A stretch of 64,000 nucleotides of DNA from Myxococcales bacterium 68-20 (GTDB lineage: Bacteria; Myxococcota_A; Polyangia; Polyangiales; Polyangiaceae), in assembly GCA_001899635.1 (NCBI GenBank), contig MKVQ01000044.1:186001-250000 (forward strand), in the 5' to 3' direction. Shown piece by piece: positions 26,337 to 34,943 of this stretch (positions are counted from its first letter, which is position 1; the number at the start of each line of letters is the position of its first letter). A program made the position numbers and the translations under genes. The notes under the pieces were generated by a model. The model made no database searches, had not been told where the DNA came from, and saw nothing but the letters and a program-made list of their open reading frames with translations.

Positions 26337-27932
26337 ATGAACAACCTCACCAATCGCCAGGCTCTCGCCCTCGCTGCGGTCGTCGTCGCGGCAGGCATCG
26401 CCTACTTCCTCGTCAAGGACAAGGATCCGACCATTGCCACGCAGGTCGCGGCGATCGTCGCGATCGTAGGCGGCCTTGCCGTCTTCTTCGCCAGCTCGGG
26501 AGGGGCGACGCAGGACGTCGGCGCGGTGGTGGACGGGCTCCGCCGGGCGCGGCGCGGGGACCGGCCGTCGCCGCCGATCGGAGCGACGCCCGAGCTCGCC
26601 CGCGCCTTCGACGACCTCGCGCGCATCGCCGAGGAGGAGGAGAAGCGCTCGCGCGACGCGAAGGACGCGCAGGAGCAGTTCGAGGCCCTCGCGAAGAAGC
26701 TGCAGGACGGCGTCCAGATGCAGGTCTCGGCCGCCGACGACACGTCGCGGCTCGTGAAGGACATCGCCGGCGCGATGCGCGCGTTCTCCTCGAGCGTCGA
26801 GTCGCTGACCCAGAACGCCGAGGAGTCGAGCTCGTCGATCCTGGAGATGACCGCCACGAGCTCCGAGGTCGCCGACAACCTCGGCGAGCTGGCCAACAGC
26901 GTCCGCGAGACCGTGAGCTCGATCGAGGAGATGGCGTACTCGATCAGGGAGGTCGCCAAGAACGTCGACGCGCTCTCGCTCACCGCCGAGGAGACGAGCT
27001 CCTCGATGAACGAGATGGACGTCTCGATCGACCAGGTGCAGTCGAACGCGAACGAGACCGCGCGCCTCTCCGAGGAGGTCTCGCTCGACGCCGAGAAGGG
27101 CGCCGAGGCCATCCTCAAGACGATCAGCGAGATCTATCGCATCAAGGAGAGCTCGCAGGAGGCGGTCGCCGCGATCAGCGCGCTCGGCTCCCGCATCGAC
27201 GCCATCGGCCAGATCGTCAACGTCATCGATGATGTCGCCGAGCAGACGAACCTCCTCGCCCTCAACGCGGCGATCATCGCGGCGCAGGCGGGCGAGCAGG
27301 GCAAGGGCTTCGCCGTCGTCGCCGACGAGATCAAGGACCTCGCCGAGCGCGCCGGCGCGAGCACGCGCGAGATCACCGACCTCATCAAGACGGTGCAGGG
27401 CGAGAGCAAGAACGCCATCACCGCCGTCGAGCGTGGCGCTCACAACGTCGATCGCGGCGTCGAGGTCTCGAACGAGGCCGAGCGCGCCTTGAAGAAGATC
27501 CTCGAGTCGAGCACGAAGTCGACCAACATGGTCCGGGCGATCGCCCGCGCCACCGTCGAGCAGGCGAAGGGCTCGAAGCAGGTCACCGACGCCATCGGCC
27601 GCATCGCCGAGACGGTGCAGCAGATCGCGGCCGCGACGGCGCAGCAGGCGCGCGGCTCGGAGCTCATCATGAAGAGCGCGGAGAAGATGCGCCTCATCAC
27701 CCAGCACGTCGAGCGGAGCGCGAACGAGCAGGCGAAGGGCGGCCGTCAGATCACGAGCGCGATCGAGAACATCTCGGGGATGGTCAACGACCTGAACCAC
27801 GGCCACAAGTCCCAGGCCGACGGGGCGCGCCAGCTCACGATGATGATCTCGCGCGTCGAGGACAGCGCGCGCGCGCAGGAGACGGCGCTCCGCCAGCTCA
27901 CGAGCGCGCTCGGCTCCGTCCGTCTCCGCTGA
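26337..27932 (+). CDS. Methyl-accepting chemotaxis protein, short sensor region
   Basis: A 531-residue chemoreceptor with two membrane segments close together near the N terminus (about 10-23 and 32-51), leaving almost no periplasmic sensor domain. A long cytoplasmic coiled coil follows. The hairpin tip EQTNLLALNAAIIAAQAGEQ then GKGFAVVADEIKDLAERAG is the CheW/CheA contact. The usual Glu after ALNAAI is replaced by Ile. Glu/Gln/Ser-rich stretches on both arms could be methylation sites. With no outside sensor it may respond to membrane state, cytoplasmic signals or a partner protein. No che genes are in this window. Confidence 0.9.
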   Translation: MNNLTNRQALALAAVVVAAGIAYFLVKDKDPTIATQVAAIVAIVGGLAVFFASSGGATQDVGAVVDGLRRARRGDRPSPPIGATPELARAFDDLARIAEEEEKRSRDAKDAQEQFEALAKKLQDGVQMQVSAADDTSRLVKDIAGAMRAFSSSVESLTQNAEESSSSILEMTATSSEVADNLGELANSVRETVSSIEEMAYSIREVAKNVDALSLTAEETSSSMNEMDVSIDQVQSNANETARLSEEVSLDAEKGAEAILKTISEIYRIKESSQEAVAAISALGSRIDAIGQIVNVIDDVAEQTNLLALNAAIIAAQAGEQGKGFAVVADEIKDLAERAGASTREITDLIKTVQGESKNAITAVERGAHNVDRGVEVSNEAERALKKILESSTKSTNMVRAIARATVEQAKGSKQVTDAIGRIAETVQQIAAATAQQARGSELIMKSAEKMRLITQHVERSANEQAKGGRQITSAIENISGMVNDLNHGHKSQADGARQLTMMISRVEDSARAQETALRQLTSALGSVRLR

Positions 27933-27961
27933 CGCGAGCGCGGCTCACGACAGGCTGCGCT

Positions 27962-28180
27962 TCAGCGCGGTGTGGTCGCGAGGCGTGTGCAGGTCTCGCG
28001 ATCCAGGATGATGCGCGCGCCGGGGCCGTTCGGATTGATCACGATCCCTTGCAACTTCAAGGAATCGAGGTTCGCGAGGAGCTCGCGACCCGTCATCGAG
28101 CGGAGCATCCTGCCCGGGTCGTAACCGCCGGTTGCGGCGAAGAAGGCACCGCGATCGAGAGATCGGCGGGCGTCGAATGA
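27962..28180 (-). pseudogene. Possible gene remnant, SseB-like tail
   Basis: This open frame has no proper upstream start but reads GAFFAATGGYDPGRMLRSMTG then LLANLDSLKLQGIVINPNG and ARIILDRE. The LxGIVINPxGPG phrase resembles the SseB (enhanced serine sensitivity) family core. The N-terminal half of such a protein is missing, and an overlapping frame runs from an ATG at 28236 to an early stop. I regard it as a decayed gene or a chance frame. The rest of the 27933-28345 stretch holds nothing else that I can support. Confidence 0.3.
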
Positions 28181-28345
28181 CCTTGGGCGAGGGCCTGCAG
28201 CAGAGGAAGGACCGTATCCGCAGCTCGGCTTGCCATGAGCAAGTGCGAGGCTACGCGGACCGAGGGCGCCGCTGCCCAGACACGTGAACGTCGAGCCGAT
28301 GTTGCGTCGACTCGACGTTCGACCCGTGACGACCGCTACGGGCTC

Positions 28346-29728
28346 CTACTTGACGCCCGGCGGAGGAACCGGGGCCTCCTTGTCGCTCTGGATGCAGGAG
28401 GAGAGGTCGAAGAGCATGAACTCGAGGGCCTTCTCCTGCGCAGACAGATCGCCCGGCTTGCACGACGACGGGAACGACCGATTGTTGATGCGGGCGTCGG
28501 CCGACACGTGGAAGTCACTGAAGACCACGCGGCCGCACTGCTCTGCCTCGGGCGTCCCGATCGGCGTGTTGAACGTGATGTGCAGCGGGACGGTCTTGTT
28601 GTTCACCAGCGCGCTCGTGGTCATCCACGTCGTCGACGGGGGATCGTTCGCCGCCTCGAGGTCGCTGCGGGACTCGATGATCTGGAGCTGGCCGCGCGTG
28701 GTCGACGCGTTGACGTTCACGAGCCACTCGGCGAATGCCGCGCCCTTCGGGAAGGTCTCGTTGATGTCGCCTCGAATCGAGCCGTTGTTGCCTCCGGCCT
28801 CGGGCGTCCACGAACCGGTCGAGGGGAACGGAGCTGCCCCGCGGTGCAGCCAGGCGTAGCCGTAGTGCGTGGTGAACGCGCGTCCGCCCGCGCTGGTGTA
28901 CGCGACGAGGTTCTGGTCCTGCTGGTCCGGCTTGTTGATCTCGCTCCCCTCACACGGAAGGAAGAGGAGATCGTACTTCATCATCTTGGTCAGGTCGTTC
29001 CACAGCGTGGCGGCCGACGGCGCCGAGGGGGACATGTCGACGCCGTTCGAGCGGTAGAAGTGCACGCGACCGTCGCCGGTCTCGCTCGTGAACTCGGCCT
29101 CGTCGATGCCCATCTTGGTGAGGAGGCACTCGAACGGGTCTGCCTGACCGGAGGCGATCGCCATCTGGGGCAGGTCACCCTCCTGCTTGTTGCGGGGCAT
29201 GCGGATGGTCTCGTCGGCGAGCGTCGTGTCGACACACTCGGGGACGTTCGGGACGACCAGCTGCCTGCGCCATTTGCCGATCTGGACGACGAGCGGGATG
29301 TCGGCGCCGACGGGGACGTTTTCGAGCTTGAAGCGACCGGCGGCGTCCGTCAGCGCCGTGACCAGCGGCGAGCCCGAGACGTCTCCGCAACGCTCGCACG
29401 ACGCACCGGTCTTGATCGGCGCGACCGCCGCGTTGGGGACGTACACGAGGGCGTTGTAGAGAGGGACCTTCCCCGCGGGATCTTTGACGACGCCGCTCAG
29501 CGTCGTCGTCTTGCCGCCTCCGCACTCCTTCTGTCGGAGACAGAGGTTGGTGCAGGGCTTTGCGTCGGTGTCGATGCCACCGTCGTCGCCGCCGAACGTG
29601 CCCGGCGACTTCGAGCCGTCGCCGCTCTTCGGACCGCCGTCCGCCGGAGCGTCCGACCCGCAGGCGTTCGCGGCGATCGCGACCACGCACGACACGACGC
29701 TGAAAATGGATGCGCGCAGCAGCTTCAT
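28346..29728 (-). CDS. Lipoprotein with carboxypeptidase-regulatory-like domain
   Basis: A 460-residue lipoprotein, start with GAGGAG 5-6 bases upstream, lipobox ANAC (Cys 23). After a Gly/Asp linker and a Cys cluster (CTNLCLRQKECGGG) it has a beta-sandwich (TLSGVVKDPAGKVPLYNALVY, LTDAAGRFKLENVPVGADIP) typical of carboxypeptidase-regulatory-like/Cna-B folds, then an alpha/beta region with YDLLFLPCEGSE, AYTSAGGRAFTTHYGYAWLH, close in style to ThuA-like glutamine-amidotransferase-type folds. It ends with a beta segment (VSADARINNRSFPSSC). The 28-bp spacing to any partner is large; it appears monocistronic. Its function is unknown. Confidence 0.75.
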   Translation of the reverse strand: MKLLRASIFSVVSCVVAIAANACGSDAPADGGPKSGDGSKSPGTFGGDDGGIDTDAKPCTNLCLRQKECGGGKTTTLSGVVKDPAGKVPLYNALVYVPNAAVAPIKTGASCERCGDVSGSPLVTALTDAAGRFKLENVPVGADIPLVVQIGKWRRQLVVPNVPECVDTTLADETIRMPRNKQEGDLPQMAIASGQADPFECLLTKMGIDEAEFTSETGDGRVHFYRSNGVDMSPSAPSAATLWNDLTKMMKYDLLFLPCEGSEINKPDQQDQNLVAYTSAGGRAFTTHYGYAWLHRGAAPFPSTGSWTPEAGGNNGSIRGDINETFPKGAAFAEWLVNVNASTTRGQLQIIESRSDLEAANDPPSTTWMTTSALVNNKTVPLHITFNTPIGTPEAEQCGRVVFSDFHVSADARINNRSFPSSCKPGDLSAQEKALEFMLFDLSSCIQSDKEAPVPPPGVK

Positions 29729-30299
29729 GGGAGCTCCTCTCTCGCTCCTCCGCCATCGGTGTGCGAGGCGTGAGCTTCCACCGGAGTATACATGCATGAT
29801 TGCCGGCATGCAGCGCGGCATCCGAAGCACGGTGCGCGATTCGACGACATGCGCGACGGGCCTGCGCCACCGGTGCCGCTGTCTCGAGCCGCGAATATGG
29901 TGACTTCGACCGCTTAAACCCGAATACGAGCGTCCACCTGACGACGACTCCTCGGACGCACGAGCGCCTATCCCGTTACGTCTCGCGGCCCGCTTACTCG
30001 CCGTCACGGCTGCATGTTTTGGGCAATGGCAGCATGTCAGTCGCGTGAAGGAAGTGAGCCCACACCGCGCGACTCTCCTGTCGCGAGGCGCTGGTCTTGC
30101 GCGAGCGGCACGATCTCACGCTCGATGTCGCGAGCTGCAATCGATAGGTATTTTCCGTTGCTCCCGCCGTGCCGGGCCGAGCGGTCACCCGAGGACGCGC
30201 TGGCGTCTTCCGCGAATGGCGGCGTCGCGCGGAGTCCGTGCTTCCAGAGGACGCGGTAGAACTGTTTGCAGGCGAGCGCGCCGCGTTCTCTCTCGAGCG
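29729..30299. other. Gene-free stretch
   Basis: About 570 bases with no gene that I can support. The right end, read on the minus strand, shows a short phrase (KQFYRVLWKHGLR) in a frame that has no matching start or family, so it may be a remnant or chance. The left part must contain the promoter of the 28346-29728 lipoprotein gene. Confidence 0.5.
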
Positions 30300-30701
30300 T
30301 CAGCGGTTCGCGGGCGTGGTGAGGCCCCATGCGGCGACGGCGATCGACGCCCAGCCGACCAGGAACGCGAGCCCGCCGAAGGGCGTCACGGCGCCGAGCG
30401 CGCGGACTCCGGTGAGCGTCATCACGTAGAGGCTTCCGGAGAAGAGGACGGTGCCGAGCACGAAGCCGACGGCAGCGACGACCACCGCGACCGACGACGA
30501 GCGCGTGGCCAGGAACGCGACCGCCGCGAGCGCGAGCGCGTGCACGAGGTGATAGTGGGCCGCCGTGCTCCACCATTCCAGGCGTAGCGCGCCGTCGGGG
30601 AGGGGACCGAGCCGCGCCTTCAGGCCATGCGCTCCGAATGCGCCGAGCGCAACAGCAAGGAAGCCCAGGATTCCGGCGCCGAGCAGCGCGAGTCGCTCCA
30701 T
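30300..30701 (-). CDS. DUF423 family membrane protein
   Basis: A 133-residue protein with four membrane helices. The first holds the family phrase ALGAFGAHGLKARL (residues about 18-31); later ones read HALALAAVAFL, VGFVLGTVLFSGSLYVMTLTG and APFGGLAFLVGW-like TPFGGLAFLVGWASIAVAAW. This is the DUF423 (YgdD) family of small inner-membrane proteins, of unknown function. The start at 30701 is the Met at the conserved N terminus; an in-frame ATG at 30737 would add 12 residues. Confidence 0.9.
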   Translation of the reverse strand: MERLALLGAGILGFLAVALGAFGAHGLKARLGPLPDGALRLEWWSTAAHYHLVHALALAAVAFLATRSSSVAVVVAAVGFVLGTVLFSGSLYVMTLTGVRALGAVTPFGGLAFLVGWASIAVAAWGLTTPANR

Positions 30702-30761
30702 GCCCGGCACGATGGGCGCGCCGGAGGTGTTTGACAAGTGCTCATCGTTCCAAGAGCACGC

Positions 30762-31616
30762 CTACGCAGAGCTTCGTCCGCATCCATCGAGCCCCGGCCT
30801 CAGCGGAAGGCCGAAGAACGAGCGCGCTGTGGCCGTCGTGTGGGCGGCCAGGTCCTCGAACGACTCGCCGCGAGCCTCGGCGACGGCGCGCGCCACGTGG
30901 GCGACGAAGGCGGGCTCGTTCCGGCCGCTCTTCGGCTTCGGGCTCATGTCGCGCGGGAGGATGTACGGGCAGTCGGTCTCCACCATGATGCGTCCGCGCG
31001 GAACGAGACGGACGAGCTCGCGTAGGTGCTGGCCGCGGCGCTCGTCGCAGAGCCACCCCGTGAAACCGATGTGGAGATCCATCGCGAGGTAGCGCTCGAG
31101 GGTCTTCCGGTCGCCGGTGAAGCAGTGGACGAGTCCACCCGCGAGCTTCGGCCGCCAGCGCTCGAGGATCTTCGTGAAGTCCTCGTGCGCGTCGCGCTCG
31201 TGAAGATAGACGGGCTTGCTCGTGCCGGAGGCGATCTCGAGCTGCGCCTCGAACGCACGCCGCTGGGCGTCACGAGGGGAGAAGTCTCGGTTGTAGTCGA
31301 GCCCGCACTCGCCGATGGCGACGACGAGGTCCTTGTGCGCGAGATCGGCGACCTCGACGAGCGCCTGCGAAGAGGCCTGGCTCGCGTGATGCGGGTGGAT
31401 CCCGGAGGTCGCCACGAGCTCGAGCGGCGTGAGCTTCGCGTTTCGCGCGGAACGGTGATCGCTCGCCATCTCCCAGCCGCGGTGCGAGGTCGTCGTGCTG
31501 ACGCCGGCCACGACGATCAGCGAGACGCCGGCTCCGGCCGCGCGCTCGAGCACGGCGGGCAAGTCCTCCCGGAAGGCCTTGTTGGTGAGATTCCCTGCGA
31601 TGTCGACGAGACTCAT
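30762..31616 (-). CDS. tatD: TatD family metal-dependent DNase
   Basis: A 284-residue TatD-type hydrolase, a two-metal TIM-barrel nuclease. The N terminus (SLVDIAGNLTNKAF) is of the TatD-proper rather than YcfH type. Metal-site phrases include GIHPHHA, GECGLDYNRDFSP, HERDAHEDF, HCFTGD and ETDCPYILP. It probably removes damaged 3' ends of DNA. It lies 60 bases upstream of the DUF423 gene on the same strand and may be co-transcribed with it. Confidence 0.92.
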   Translation of the reverse strand: MSLVDIAGNLTNKAFREDLPAVLERAAGAGVSLIVVAGVSTTTSHRGWEMASDHRSARNAKLTPLELVATSGIHPHHASQASSQALVEVADLAHKDLVVAIGECGLDYNRDFSPRDAQRRAFEAQLEIASGTSKPVYLHERDAHEDFTKILERWRPKLAGGLVHCFTGDRKTLERYLAMDLHIGFTGWLCDERRGQHLRELVRLVPRGRIMVETDCPYILPRDMSPKPKSGRNEPAFVAHVARAVAEARGESFEDLAAHTTATARSFFGLPLRPGLDGCGRSSA

Positions 31617-31827
31617 GACGCCAGCGTCATCCTACGCGACAGCGCGCAGTCGGAGAGCAGCCGTGATGCAACGCCGCGGCTTCGTCCTGCGTCGAGGCGT
31701 CGAACCTGGGCTCGCCAGCGTCGTTCAGCTCCCTTGCTCGATCAGCGCGGGCGGCGCGAGCTCCGTCGACGACGACGCGAGGCGCAGCCTACGCGAGCGT
31801 CTGGCACGCTCGCGTTCTGACCCGACG

Positions 31828-33594
31828 TCAATTTACGATCGTCTCGACGGCGTTGAGCGTGCGGAGCGCGCCGCCACCGGGATACCCGTAGCTCGCGTAT
31901 GGAGCCGTCCCCCACACCGTGACCGCGAACGCGCCGGCGCTCTCGATGACGTGCCGGCCGGCGCCGCATGTGCCCTTTCCGACCGTCTGAGGCTTCTTCT
32001 CCTTCGTGAGCCAGATGCGCGTGTACTCGTAGGCGCCGGATGCTCCGAGAGGCGTCCACTCCTCGAGCGCGCCGGCGCAGTCGAGGTTGACGGGTGCGAA
32101 CTCTTTGCCGCTTTGACGCGCACGCACGACGACGAGCTGCGAGTTCGCATGAGTCGTATCGACGAAGAAGACGTATTTGCCGAGGTATTGTTCGCTCGGA
32201 ACCACGGGCACGAACTCGGGATCGCCCTGGAACGCCTGGGCCTGGGCGAACTCTTCGCCCGTCATGTACGAGAAGACGGCGAACGGATGGTCGCTGTCCT
32301 GGCTCCTCACCACGAACGGTTCCTGCGACGTGAAGATGACGGACTGCCCGGCCGACAGTGACAAGGGAGCTTCCTTCGGCGCGCTCGGCTCGTAGGTGAG
32401 AACCGTTCCGTCGACTGCCGCGGTGATCCTGTAGAGGTAGTCCTCCGCGGCTTCCTTCGCGCGACGCGAGCGATAGGGTACGACGGCATACTCGCGTCCC
32501 CACGCCTTCACGGGAAAGAGGGCTGTCTGCGACGTGTCACCACAACACGTCATGCTCGTCGGGATCGCCATCGCCTGATGGCCTACGTAGACTCCGACCG
32601 GCTTGTTCGCTCCGATGCGCGATCCCGTCAGATCCTGTTCCTGGAAGAACTGGATCTGCTCGCCGCGCTTCAAGCGATACGTCTTCGCGCTGCCCTTCTC
32701 GGCGCTCTCGACGTCCATGCCTCCCTGGATGTGAACGCTCCCGATGAGCGTGACCTCCGTCCCATCTTCGGCGGCGACGACCTGGGTCGTGGGGTGGAGA
32801 CGCTCGGTATCGAAGTAGCGCATCTCCCACGGGCTCGTGACGACGTAGTCCGTCTTCCACGAAGCGACCGGCAGGAGCATCGTCGACGACGTCCCCTGGC
32901 TGGCGGATCCCGCGAACGGGTAGACGCTGTACGCGCTAACCGGCGCGGTCGTCTTGATCCGGAAGGTCGAGCCGCGCCGCGTCCCCGTGTGCGAGGTCAC
33001 TCTCTTCACGGCCGGGGTGACGTCGCCAGGACAGGCGATCGACATGAACCCGCTCGCCTGCTCGCTCAGGAAGAACACCGCTACCTCGCCGGGCAAAAGC
33101 TCCCCGGTGAAGGGCTCGTATGTGGTGGTGGTGCCGTCCGTGCGGATGATCCTGGTAGACGGCGTGACGTCGAGCGGATTGCCGTCGTATTCGGCCTCGA
33201 TCCGGGCGGGGATCTCCCACGTGTTCGCGAGCACGGCGGCGAAGCACGAGCCAATGGCCAGCGACTCGGGCGGTGGCGCGATCGGGATGAACTCGCAGCC
33301 CATCGTGGAGCTTGCGCCGACGGCGGCGTCGCACGCCGGAACACACTTTCCTTCGGCGCAGCCCTGATCGGGAGCGCATTCGGTGATCACCTTCGACTCG
33401 TCGCATCCGTCGACGACCGAGCGAAGGTTTCGGCCGCAGCGGAGCGTTCCTTCGCAGCTCGTCGGCGGAGGCGGATCGACGTCGGCGCCGGCGTCAGCGG
33501 TGAGGAAGGTGGGATCCTGCTTGAATCCATTGCGGTCGTCGCCGCAGGCGAAGATTGCACCGAGGACGAGAAAGGCACACGCGATACGTCTCAT
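31828..33594 (-). CDS. IgGFc-binding-domain lipoprotein (cluster B)
   Basis: A 588-residue lipoprotein, lipobox IFAC (Cys 17), last gene of cluster B. It matches the cluster A protein throughout: Cys-rich block with PDQGCAEGKCVPAC, LANTWEIPARIEAEYDGNPLDV, VSAYSVYPFAG, STMLLPVASWKTDYVV, TEVTLIGS, GSRIGANKPVGVYVGHQA, FVVRSQDSDHPFAVFSYMTGEEF, and a C-terminal WGTAPYASYGYPGGG. The ATG overlaps the RCC1-gene stop (ATGA). In cluster A the corresponding gap is 17 bases. The GHQAM stretch replaces GGNQC of cluster A. The surface ligand is unknown. Confidence 0.85.
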   Translation of the reverse strand: MRRIACAFLVLGAIFACGDDRNGFKQDPTFLTADAGADVDPPPPTSCEGTLRCGRNLRSVVDGCDESKVITECAPDQGCAEGKCVPACDAAVGASSTMGCEFIPIAPPPESLAIGSCFAAVLANTWEIPARIEAEYDGNPLDVTPSTRIIRTDGTTTTYEPFTGELLPGEVAVFFLSEQASGFMSIACPGDVTPAVKRVTSHTGTRRGSTFRIKTTAPVSAYSVYPFAGSASQGTSSTMLLPVASWKTDYVVTSPWEMRYFDTERLHPTTQVVAAEDGTEVTLIGSVHIQGGMDVESAEKGSAKTYRLKRGEQIQFFQEQDLTGSRIGANKPVGVYVGHQAMAIPTSMTCCGDTSQTALFPVKAWGREYAVVPYRSRRAKEAAEDYLYRITAAVDGTVLTYEPSAPKEAPLSLSAGQSVIFTSQEPFVVRSQDSDHPFAVFSYMTGEEFAQAQAFQGDPEFVPVVPSEQYLGKYVFFVDTTHANSQLVVVRARQSGKEFAPVNLDCAGALEEWTPLGASGAYEYTRIWLTKEKKPQTVGKGTCGAGRHVIESAGAFAVTVWGTAPYASYGYPGGGALRTLNAVETIVN

Positions 33595-34943
33595 CGGATC
33601 AGCTCCGCTTCGGGATGTTGCGCAGGGTCGACGGTGCCGCGACCTAGCTCTCCGCGCTGGTTCGCCCCCCAACACTTGACCGTACCGTCGACGAGCGAGA
33701 CGCAGGTCGAGGCGGCGGTCATCGCAAACGACACGACGCGATCGCCGGCGACGTGGGTCATGTCGAGCGGCTCGTCGGCGACGTCGAGCACGTTGGGCGC
33801 ATGGCCGAGCGCGCCGGACGTGTTGCGTCCCCAGCGGTAGAGATGGCCGCTCGAGAGGAGGAGCCCACCCTGCTCGACGTAGTTGGCCCACTTGTTGTCG
33901 ATGAAGGCCGCGCCAGCGGTGATGGCCACGTCGACCACGGTGGCGGCACTCGAGACGTAGAGCGCCCGAGTGGCCGGCAGCCATCGGGAGAGGATCCCGC
34001 TCCTGTCCAGGTAGCCGAACGCCCCGACCCGCACGACATCATGCAGCACCTGCGGCTCCGAGGAGATTGGTTGGGTCACGGAGGTCTCGCCAGCGGGGAA
34101 ATGGCCGAGGGACGCGAGGACGCCACCGTCCAGCAAGGCGACGATCGTGTCCTGCCCCGAGTCGGTGTCGTCACGCGGTGTGGTGCCGATGGCGAGCTCA
34201 CGGATCGGCGCCGTGAATCCGGTCATGACTTGGGGCGGGAACGTGTCCCCGTCCCCCGGAGCCGCGGCCAATCCGATCTGCGTGCTCCGCGCGCCCCAGC
34301 ACCAGAGCGCGCCGTCGCCGGCCGCGATCGCGCAGCCGGTCCTCGCGCCGAGCGCGACCGCCGAGGCCGGGGGGACGCCCTCCACACGCGTCGCCACCGG
34401 GAGGCGCGCATGGTCGGAAGGACGACCGAGCTGACCGAACTCGTTTCGGCCCCAGCAGTACACCGCGCCGTCGTTGGTGAGCGCGCACGTCCCGAGGTTC
34501 TTTCCGACGCTGATCTGCTTCGCGCCCGTGAGGCCGACGACCGGTGCGGGCGTCGCGCCCTCGACGACGGAGACGACGCGACCGCGACCGAGCGCGCCGT
34601 CCGCCTCCGCGGCGCCGCCCTCGGCTCGAGCGCGCGTATCTCGCCCCCAGCAGCGCACGGTGCCGTCCTTCAAGAGGCCGCAGACGTGCTCGCCGCCGTT
34701 TCCGCTCACGGCGACGTAACAAGGATCCTGCGCGCACGCGACCTCGAGACGCGACGCGGGCTCGACATCCGGACGCACGACGTCCGCTGCGCCTGCGTCT
34801 TTCTCCGGCTCGGGAGTCGAAACGCTCGCTTCGACTCCACCGTCGATCGCCGGAGTCGCCGGATCCGGGGACGACGACGAGCAAGCGAGCGGGACCGCGG
34901 AGACCAGAACCAAAGCCAACGGCGAGAGGCGGGCGAAGCTCAT
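33591..34943 (-). CDS. RCC1-repeat lipoprotein (cluster B)
   Basis: A 450-residue lipoprotein with lipobox PLAC (Cys 21) and an Asp/Glu/Ala linker. Repeated RCC1 blades carry DGTVRCWGRDTRA, DGAVYCWGRNEFGQLG, DGALWCWGARSTQ, GHLYRWGRNTSGALG and DGTVKCWGANQRGELGRG; the blade pattern is the same as in cluster A but the protein is 41 residues longer. GGGAGG stands a few bases before the ATG, and the ATG overlaps the stop of the preceding gene as ATGA. Probably a disulfide-stabilised seven-bladed propeller on the cell surface. Confidence 0.87.
   Translation of the reverse strand: MSFARLSPLALVLVSAVPLACSSSSPDPATPAIDGGVEASVSTPEPEKDAGAADVVRPDVEPASRLEVACAQDPCYVAVSGNGGEHVCGLLKDGTVRCWGRDTRARAEGGAAEADGALGRGRVVSVVEGATPAPVVGLTGAKQISVGKNLGTCALTNDGAVYCWGRNEFGQLGRPSDHARLPVATRVEGVPPASAVALGARTGCAIAAGDGALWCWGARSTQIGLAAAPGDGDTFPPQVMTGFTAPIRELAIGTTPRDDTDSGQDTIVALLDGGVLASLGHFPAGETSVTQPISSEPQVLHDVVRVGAFGYLDRSGILSRWLPATRALYVSSAATVVDVAITAGAAFIDNKWANYVEQGGLLLSSGHLYRWGRNTSGALGHAPNVLDVADEPLDMTHVAGDRVVSFAMTAASTCVSLVDGTVKCWGANQRGELGRGTVDPAQHPEAELIR

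Noticed and set aside
30037-30576. A 179-codon minus frame in the gap before the DUF423 gene
   Set aside because: It overlaps the DUF423 gene in another frame, has no RBS and no recognisable domain.
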